Assembly (NCBI GenBank): GCA_012026715.1
Contig: VEPB01000086.1
Span: 1-5,355 of the forward strand
From: Methylococcaceae bacterium
GTDB lineage: Bacteria > Pseudomonadota > Gammaproteobacteria > Methylococcales > Methylococcaceae
Direction: 5' to 3'
Length of the DNA: 5,355 nt
Shown here: piece after piece, positions 1 to 5,355 of the stretch
Numbering within the stretch: position 1 is the stretch's first letter
How the letters are laid out: each line of letters starts with the position of its first letter
Translations under genes and position numbers: made by a program
Notes under the pieces: generated by a model
The model's database searches: none
Told to the model about the DNA's origin: nothing
Seen by the model: the letters and a program-made list of their open reading frames with translations, nothing else

Positions 1-33
1 GTCCACCCCAAAGGTGGTGAAGTTGGTCGTGCT
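1..33 (-). repeat. First 11 residues of another unit after unit A
   Basis: After the CENCH at 34-48 the chain reads STTNFTTFGVD and runs off the window. The same place after unit C reads SATNFASFGID, and after unit B SATDFTSFATY. The match indicates that at least the start of another unit follows, although a terminal domain could replace the rest. Confidence 0.75.
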
Positions 34-3000
34 GTGACAGTTCTCGCACGCCGCCCCCGTCGCCGGGTAGTTCACCGTGCTCACCGCGTTCGTGGCGATG
101 CTGAACACGCTGGCATTACTGATGATATTGATGTGTCCAGCAACGGTAGTCTTCGCGGTTCCGTCTTTGGCATAGAGCGTCGCCGCCCCATGGCAGGTCG
201 CACAGCCGCGGGTGATGCCGCTATGGCTCATGGTCCACTTGCTGAAGGTGACGGTGTCCTTATGGCAAAGAGAACAGTCCTGTCCCGCCTGCAGCGGGAT
301 GTGATTGGGAGTGCCGCTGGAGTTCTTGGCGGCACTCACATCGGTCGGCTTGTAGTTGGCCGGCTGCTGGAAGGTCGCGCCATGGCAGGTGGAGCACTTG
401 GTGATATTGGAACCGGCGTGATCCATGGCCGCCCCGCTCCAGACGCCCTTGGTGTAGGGCGCCGCCGTCCCGGTCAGGGCGGTCTTGTGGCACAGCTCGC
501 AACTGGTCGATGGCAGTACCGGCACGTGATTGGCCGTCATCAGGGTGGCGCCGTACACACCGACGCCGGCGTGGCAACTGCTGCACCCCGTCTTGCTGGC
601 GTGTGGATAGGTTCCGTCACTCCAGCACTGGTAAGCGCCGGTCACCCCTGAAACACACCGGTGAGTCGCCGACTTGGCCTGATCGTGACAGCCGGACTGA
701 CTGCAGTCCGCCGTGGTCGCTATATGGTTGGGCACCGCGTTCTTGCCGCTCACCGCCACCCCTCCGGCCCAGGCCGTTCCGTTATGGCAGGTCGCGCAAT
801 TGGTCGTGGCGCCGGCTTTCGCGTGATCCAGCCGGGTGTTACCAAAACTGGCATAGGCGTTGACATCGCCGGCCGCTGCCCTTACCTGATTTTGATGGCA
901 ACCGCTGCTGCCGCAATCCAGAGTGGTGGGAATGTGGTTGGCCGGCTTGCCCTTGACGGTCTGGTTGGCGAACAGGGTATCGCTCGACCGGTGGCAGGTG
1001 CTGCAGGCCGTCGTGCCGATGACGCCATGATTCATCGACGATCCCTGCACCGATCGTAACCGCGCAAAACTGCTGAAATCATCCGCCACGCCGAAAGCAT
1101 GGCAACTCTCGCAGGCCGCGGTGGTGGGAATGTGGTTGGTCGCCGCGTTCTTGCCCAAGGCTCCGGAGGCGGCGTAGCTGCCGGTTTCGTTGTGGCACAG
1201 CGCGCACTGACCGCTGATCCCCAAGCTCAGGTGATTCACCGTGCCATCGCGGAAGCTGATCGGCGTCGGCCACGCGGCTGTCACCGTCGCCTGGTGGCAG
1301 GCGTAGCAGTCGGCCGTCGGCAGGGTACCCAGGTTCGCCCCCGACACGCTGACGGTCACGTTGGGCGGGATGTGGTCGGCGATGGGTCCGCTCACTCCGG
1401 CATGCTTGCCGTCGTGGCAGGAATCGCAACGGGTGGTGCCGGGCACCACCGGCGGCACCATGGCGGCATGATTTTTGGCCTGGCCGAACGACTGGGTGGT
1501 GTGGCACTTTTCACAGGCATCCGGCGCCTTGCTGTCGATGTGGTCGTGCTGGTTGTTGGGGTCGTTGATCTTGCCGACGATCAGCATGTTGTTCTGGGTC
1601 GTGCCGGTATGGCAGGTGGCGCAGGGGTACGACGACTGCGCATTCTGGCCGCTGCCGGCGACCGTGAATCCGGAGTGATCCATAGCGGCGCCGACGAAGC
1701 TGGTAAAACCCTTGTGGCAGCGTTCGCAGGACAGGGTGCCGGGATTGGGAATATGGCTGGTGCCGGTGCTACCCGCCGTTTTGGGCCAGCTGCCGATGGC
1801 CGGCATGGCCTGGGCGCCGGAAGTGGAATAGGCAGAGACGTGACAGGTCGTACACTTCCCGGCCACGAACGACGACTGCCATGCGGAATTCTGGTGGTCG
1901 AACACCCCGCCCTTGAAGTTGTCGTAATTGCGGCCGTTGGCCCAGGATGCCTGGTGACAGGATTCGCAGCCCGCCCCGCTCGGTACCGGCATGTGGGCAA
2001 AGGTCTTGGCCGGACCGCTGGTGCCGGTCGCCTGGACCCCGTCGTGGCAGCTGGCGCAGCCGGACGGCGCGCCACTGAAGCTGTGATTCCACAGCCCACC
2101 CTTCCAGGACACGAAATTGCTGTCGATGGCCTTTTGGTGGCAGCTCGCGCACGGCGCCGTGGTGCCGACGTGCAGCACCTTCCCCGCGGCATCCGTATAG
2201 GAGTTCGGGGTCAGCTGAGCCGTGCCGAACCAGCTCTTGCCGTTGGCATGGCAGACCTCGCAGCCCTGGATGATATCCGCCGCCGGATGGTTGGTGGCGG
2301 TACCGCCAAAGCTACCGAATTGGGCCGAGCTGTGGCAGACCTCGCACGGCGGATCGGCCGCCAGGGTCTTGCTGTGGATCGCCGACCCCTTGCCGTCCGG
2401 GATGTGGGTGCCGGGCTTGCCCTTCACCGTCTGCTTGATGAACAGGGTATCGCCCGATGCCCTGTGGCAATCGGCGCAGCCACGGGTCGCTCCCAGCTTT
2501 TCGTGGCTCATCGTGTAAGTAGCAAAACTTGTGAAGTCGGTGGCGCTGTGGCAGTTCTCGCAGGCGCTACCCGCCGCACTATAAGCGACGCTGGATAGGG
2601 CGTTGGTGACAATGTTGAATACGCTGCCGTTGGTGACGACGTTGATGTGGCCCGCCGGCGTGGTGGATTTGACCACGCCCGCCTTCACATACTGGGTCGC
2701 CGCGCCATGACAGGTGGCGCAGCCGCTGCCGATGCCGCTGTGGTTCATCGTCCACTTGCTGAACGTCGTGGTGTCGCTGTGACACTGGGAACAGTCCTGC
2801 CCCGACCTCAAGGGAATATGATTGGGATCGGCGCTAACCCCCTTGGGCCGATAGTTGGCCGGCTGCTGGAAGGTGGCGCCGTGGCAGCTCGAACACTTTG
2901 AGGTATCGACCTTGCCGTGGTCCATCGCCGCTCCCGACCACAGAGCGCCGCTGAAAGGCGCGGCCGTTCCGGCCAGGGCATTGCGGTGGCACTGTTCGCA

Positions 3001-5355
3001 ACTGCTGGCCGGCAGCACCGGAATATGAGCCGCCGTCCGCAGAGTTGCACCGTACACCCCGACCCCCGCGTGGCAACTGCCGCAATCCGTCTTGGTCGGG
3101 TGCGGATAACGTCCGTCACTCCAGCACTGATAGGCTCCGGTGACGCCGCTGGCGCAAAGGTGTGACGCCGATTTGGCCTGGTCATGACAGCCTGACTGGC
3201 TGCAATCCGCCGTGGTCGCCACGTGATTTACCACCGCGTTCTTGCCGCTCACCGACAATCCGCCGGCCCAGCTAGCGCCGCTGTGACAGCTGGCGCAGTT
3301 GGTAGTGACCTTGGCCGCTACGTGGTCGAACGCCGTATTGGCGAAGTTGCTGTAATCGGTTTTGGTCTTGTTGGCATGACAACCCGCGCTGCCGCAATCC
3401 GTGGAGGCTGGGACCGGGACATGATTGCCCGGCTTGCCCCTCACGATCTGGTTGGCGAAGCGGGTATCGACCTCCTTGTGACAGGTGTTGCAAGCGGTGC
3501 TGGTAGCCAGAACTCCGTGGTTCATGGGCGAGCCCTGGACCACCCGGAGCCGGGCAAAACTGGTGAAATCATCCGCCAGGCTGAAGGCGTGGCAGCTCTC
3601 GCAACTGGCGGTAGTCGGAATGTGGTTGGCCACTGCGTTCTTGCCCGGGGCGCCGGAAGATCCGTAGCTCCCGATATCGTCGTGGCACACCGAGCATTGC
3701 CCGGTGATCTTCAGCCCGAGGTGATCCACCGCGCCATTGCGGAAACTGACCGGCGTCGGCCAGGACGCCGTCACCGTAGCCTGGTGACAGGCATAACAAT
3801 CCGCCGTCGGCAGTAATCCCAGATTGGCGCCGGAGACGCTGACTTTCACGTTAGGCGGGATGTGATTGGCCATCGGACCGCTCACGCCCGCATGCTTCCC
3901 GTCGTGACAGCCGGCACAGGCGGTCGTGCCCGGGACGACCGGCGGGTTGAAGGTGGCGTGGTCCTTGGCCTGGCCGAACGACTGGGTGGTGTGGCACTTT
4001 TCGCAGGCATCCGGCGCAGGAGGGTTGGTCGCGAGGTGATCCTGCTGGTTGTTGGGGTCATCGATCTTGCCCACGATCCGCAGGTTGTTCTGAGTCGTGC
4101 CGGTGTGGCAGGTGGCGCAAGGGAAGGACGACACCGCGTTTTGGCCGCTATCGCTCACCGTAAAACCGGAATGATCCATGACCGCGCCCGTGAAGCTCGT
4201 GAAACCCACGTGGCACTTCTCGCAGCTCAGATTGCCCGGATTGGGGATGTGGTCGGTGCCGCTGGAATTGGCCGCCTTGGGCCAGGTGCCTATGGCGGGC
4301 ATCGCCTGGGCGCCTGAACTGGCGTAGGTACTGATGTGGCAATTGCTGCACTTGCCCAGCACAAAGGTCGATTGCCAGGCGGCATTCTGGTGGTCGAAGC
4401 GGCCACCCGCAAAGCTGTCGTAATTGCGGCCGCCGCTCCAGGAGGCCTGGTGGCAGTTCTCGCAGCCAGCGTTGGCCGGCAACGGCATGTGAACGAAGTT
4501 CTTGGCCGGACCTCCGATGCCGGTCGCCTTCACGCCGTCGTGGCAACTGGCGCAACCGCTGGGCGCGCCGGTGAAGGTATGGCTCCAGGATGCGCCGCTC
4601 CACGACGTGTAATTGCTGTCGACCGCCTTCTGATGGCAGCCCTTGCACGGCATGACGGTGGGAACGTGCAGTGAATTGCCGGCGGCGTCCTTGAACGACG
4701 ACGGCGTCTTGGGTGTGGTGCCGTACCACGTGGAGCCATCCCCGTGGCAGCTTTCGCAGCCCTCGGTGATATCGGCAGCCGGGTGATTGGTCGCGGCGCC
4801 GCTGAAATTGCTGAACTTGGAAGCGCTGTGGCACACCTCGCAAGGTGGATCCGCCACCAGGGCACCGCTGCGGATGGGCGCCGACCGGCCATCCGGGATA
4901 TGGGTCGCGGGCTTGCCCTTGACTGTCTGGATGCCGAAGCGGGTATCGCTGGTCCGGTGGCAGTCGGCGCAGCCGCGGGTGACCCCCAGCTTCTCATGGC
5001 TCATGGAATAGGTCGCCACCCCGGTGTTGGGATCGATCCCGAAACTGGCGAAGTTGGTCGCGCTGTGGCAGTTCTCGCAGGCCCCGCCCGATACCGGATA
5101 GTTCACCGTGGCCAGGGTGTTGGTCGGCAAGTCGAACACGCTGGCATTGCTGTAGATATTGATGTGGCCCGCCGGCACGGTGGTCCTGACTGCTCCCGCC
5201 TTGACATAGTCGCTGTCGGCACCGTGGCACGAGGCGCAGCCCCCGCTGATGCCGGCGTGGTTCATCGCGGCCTTGGCAAAATCGGCCGTATCCTGGTGAC
5301 AAACGGAACAATCCTGGCCGGCCTGAACCGGAATGTGGTTGGGAGCGGCAGGGAC
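1..5355 (-). CDS. Giant tandem-repeat multiheme c-type cytochrome (internal fragment, both ends missing)
   Basis: One minus-strand frame, with codons on plus triplets starting at base 1, has no stop over 1785 codons. I translated all of it by hand. It contains 51 heme attachment motifs: 47 CXXCH (for example CENCH, CATCH, CEKCH, CYACH) and 4 CX4CH (CSQSGCH twice, CGSSGCH, CGSAGCH). Of 106 cysteines, 102 lie in these motifs. The segments between motifs are short (19 to 48 residues), rich in Ala, Gly, Ser, Thr and Asn, and usually hold one further His, commonly in NHIP, DHxx or MNH contexts, which suits a distal heme ligand. Such proteins are exported and receive heme outside the cytoplasm, and they carry electrons in the periplasm or at the cell surface. 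The exact role is inferred. The signal peptide, any surface anchor and both termini lie outside the window. I do not recognise a named gene. The chain consists of 24-heme tandem units. No competing gene is present. Confidence 0.97.
571..705 (-). other. CX4CH...CX9C...CXXCH module in unit A (CSQSGCH to CSSCH)
   Basis: This is the counterpart of 3070-3204 and has the same length (135 bp). CSQSGCH lies at 685-705 and CSSCH at 571-585. The non-heme cysteines are at 655-657 and 625-627, again spaced CX9C around SGVTGAYQ. This stretch is among the best conserved between the two units. Confidence 0.8.
784..915 (-). other. CX4CH...CXXCH heme pair in unit A (CGSSGCH to CATCH)
   Basis: This is the counterpart of 3283-3396. 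CGSSGCH lies at 895-915 and CATCH at 784-798, with LDHAKAG supplying the intervening histidine. The loop is six residues longer than in unit B, while the flanking VKGKPANHIP context upstream is kept. Confidence 0.8.
928..1113 (-). repeat. Internal sub-repeat, mid-unit A copy (CESCH ... VKGKP ... HIP)
   Basis: The order is CESCH, DDFSSFA, MNH, CSTCHR, SDTLFANQ, TVKGKP, then NHIP. The TVKGKP and DTLF phrases are identical to those of the 2398-2562 copy 1449 bp away, which supports common descent of the two positions within the unit. Confidence 0.7.
2398..2562 (-). repeat. Internal sub-repeat, B/A junction copy (CENCH ... VKGKP ... HIP)
   Basis: The order is CENCH, DFTSFA, MSH, CADCHR, DTLF, QTVKGKP, then THIP. 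It corresponds position by position to 4894-5079 and, more distantly, to the mid-unit copies at 3415-3603 and 928-1113. Confidence 0.7.
3070..3204 (-). other. CX4CH...CX9C...CXXCH module in unit B (CSQSGCH to CGSCH)
   Basis: CSQSGCH (3184-3204) is followed by two cysteines outside any heme motif (codons 3154-3156 and 3124-3126, spaced CX9C) and then by CGSCH (3070-3084). The second cysteine is followed by Trp rather than His, so the pair is not a heme site. A disulfide bond is the simplest guess. Length and cysteine spacing are the same as in unit A. Confidence 0.8.
3283..3396 (-). other. CX4CH...CXXCH heme pair in unit B (CGSAGCH to CASCH)
   Basis: A CX4CH motif (3376-3396) is followed 38 residues later, counted motif start to motif end, by CASCH (3283-3297), with DHVAAK between them supplying a histidine. 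The arrangement resembles the CxxxxCH...CXXCH repeat described from Geobacter cytochromes (TIGR01904, from memory and not searched). CX4CH is an accepted heme attachment variant, known from cytochromes c3. Unit A has the same pair with a six-residue longer loop. Confidence 0.8.
3415..3603 (-). repeat. Internal sub-repeat, mid-unit B copy (CESCH ... VRGKP ... HVP)
   Basis: The order is CESCH, DDFTSFA, PMNH, CNTCHK, DTRFANQ, VRGKP, then NHVP. It parallels the CENCH copies at the unit junctions (4894-5079 and 2398-2562) but leads into a CX4CH motif rather than a CEVCH motif. Confidence 0.7.
4894..5079 (-). repeat. Internal sub-repeat, C/B junction copy (CENCH ... VKGKP ... HIP)
   Basis: The order is CENCH, a NFASF segment, MSH, CADCHR, DTRF, Q, TVKGKP, then HIP. 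The same order recurs within each unit (see 3415-3603), which points to an older, smaller duplication inside the 24-heme unit. This copy carries an extra GIDPNTGV segment after NFASF that is absent from the 2398-2562 copy. Confidence 0.7.
5065..5355 (-). repeat. C-terminal end of a further 24-heme unit (C), cut by the window edge
   Basis: These 97 residues hold motifs CSVCH (5296), CASCH (5224) and CENCH (5065). They match the last three motifs of units B and A. The two spacings (72 and 159 bp) equal those of unit B. Shared context includes NHIP before CSVCH, MNHAGI before CASCH and PAGHIN before CENCH. The unit continues to the right of the window, so the number of units upstream in the protein is unknown. 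Confidence 0.93.

Larger units (their letters stand above)
34..2547 (-). repeat. Complete 24-heme tandem unit A (838 residues)
   Basis: This is the second complete unit in the protein direction. The low ends of its heme motifs are at 2464, 2332, 2248, 2137, 2044, 1954, 1840, 1714, 1609, 1501, 1414, 1294, 1192, 1099, 991, 895 (CX4CH), 784, 685 (CX4CH), 571, 487, 382, 262, 190 and 34. The period to the equivalent CENCH motif of unit B is exactly 2514 bp. The X residues inside the motifs are often unchanged between units (CYACH, CSQSGCH and CEKCH at 1501/3991), but some differ: CDSCH against CAGCH at 1414/3904, and CASCH against CKGCH at 2137/4633. The copies are clearly diverged in sequence, so this is a settled repeat rather than a recent exact duplication or an assembly artefact. 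Confidence 0.95.
2548..5064 (-). repeat. Complete 24-heme tandem unit B (839 residues)
   Basis: This is the first complete unit in the protein direction, ending with CENCH. The low ends of its heme motifs are at 4957, 4828, 4744, 4633, 4540, 4450, 4336, 4210, 4105, 3991, 3904, 3784, 3682, 3589, 3478, 3376 (CX4CH), 3283, 3184 (CX4CH), 3070, 2986, 2881, 2779, 2707 and 2548. All 24 match unit A in order. Of the 24 heme-to-heme intervals, 16 have the same length in both units. Over one 110-residue stretch (3918 down to 3589, against 1428 down to 1099 in unit A) I count 85 identical residues with no gap. Unit B has 26 histidines outside the motifs for 24 hemes, at least one before each motif. Compared with unit A it lacks six residues before the motif at 2779 and six before the motif at 3283. 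The unit boundaries are arbitrary in phase. Confidence 0.95.

Noticed and set aside
34..651. Plus-strand open frame of 205 codons
   Set aside because: It is an antisense shadow in the same register, and its apparent start codon overlaps the reverse complement of a CENCH motif.
1581..2192. Minus-strand open frame of 203 codons in another frame
   Set aside because: It is a frame-shifted shadow, Pro/Arg/Ala-rich, with no heme motifs, and it overlaps the true frame throughout.
1099..2598. Plus-strand open frame of 499 codons as a real gene
   Set aside because: It is the exact antisense of the cytochrome frame. Its translation has no recognisable domain, while the minus strand carries regularly spaced heme motifs across the same bases.
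4148..4843. Minus-strand open frame of 231 codons in another frame
   Set aside because: It is out of register with the continuous heme-motif frame and is Arg/Gln-rich, typical of a shifted reading of GC-rich coding DNA.
34..5064. The 2.5-kb repeat as an insertion sequence or duplicated mobile element
   Set aside because: The repeat is in frame, wholly coding for heme domains, has diverged copies and shows no terminal inverted repeats or transposase.
34..5064. The 2.5-kb repeat as an assembly duplication
   Set aside because: The copies differ at roughly a quarter of residues in the block counted and have different loop lengths, so they are not copies of the same reads.
1..5355. CRISPR-like array suggested by many short recurring GTGGCA...GCA words
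   Set aside because: The words are reverse complements of CXXCH codons, are degenerate, and occur at irregular spacing within an open coding frame.

Overview
The window lies wholly inside one very large gene on the minus strand. Read right to left, with codons on plus-strand triplets starting at base 1, the frame is open for all 1785 codons. It has neither a start nor a stop here, so both ends of the protein are outside the window. The protein is a giant multiheme c-type cytochrome: I count 51 covalent heme-binding motifs (47 CXXCH and 4 CX4CH), about one per 35 residues, with no other recognisable enzyme domain.

The protein is built from a very long tandem repeat. Each unit is about 838 residues (2514 or 2517 bp) and carries 24 heme motifs in the same order. 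Reading in the protein direction, the window holds the last 97 residues of one unit (C, 3 hemes), a complete unit (B, 24 hemes), another complete unit (A, 24 hemes) and the first 11 residues of a further unit. Two of the motifs in each unit are CX4CH. Each unit also has one conserved pair of non-heme cysteines. Nearly every heme motif is preceded by its own histidine, as expected for bis-histidine, low-spin electron-transfer hemes.

The GC-rich sequence, the extreme heme density and the alternation of CX4CH with CXXCH suggest a metal-reducing or otherwise extracellularly respiring bacterium. The Geobacter/Desulfuromonadales type is the best guess, but other multiheme-rich phyla are possible. 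The product would be exported, receive its hemes outside the cytoplasm through a cytochrome c maturation system, and probably act as a periplasmic or extracellular electron conduit. No promoter, ribosome binding site, terminator, RNA gene, mobile element or second gene is visible. The plus-strand open frames, including one of 499 codons, are shadows of this gene.
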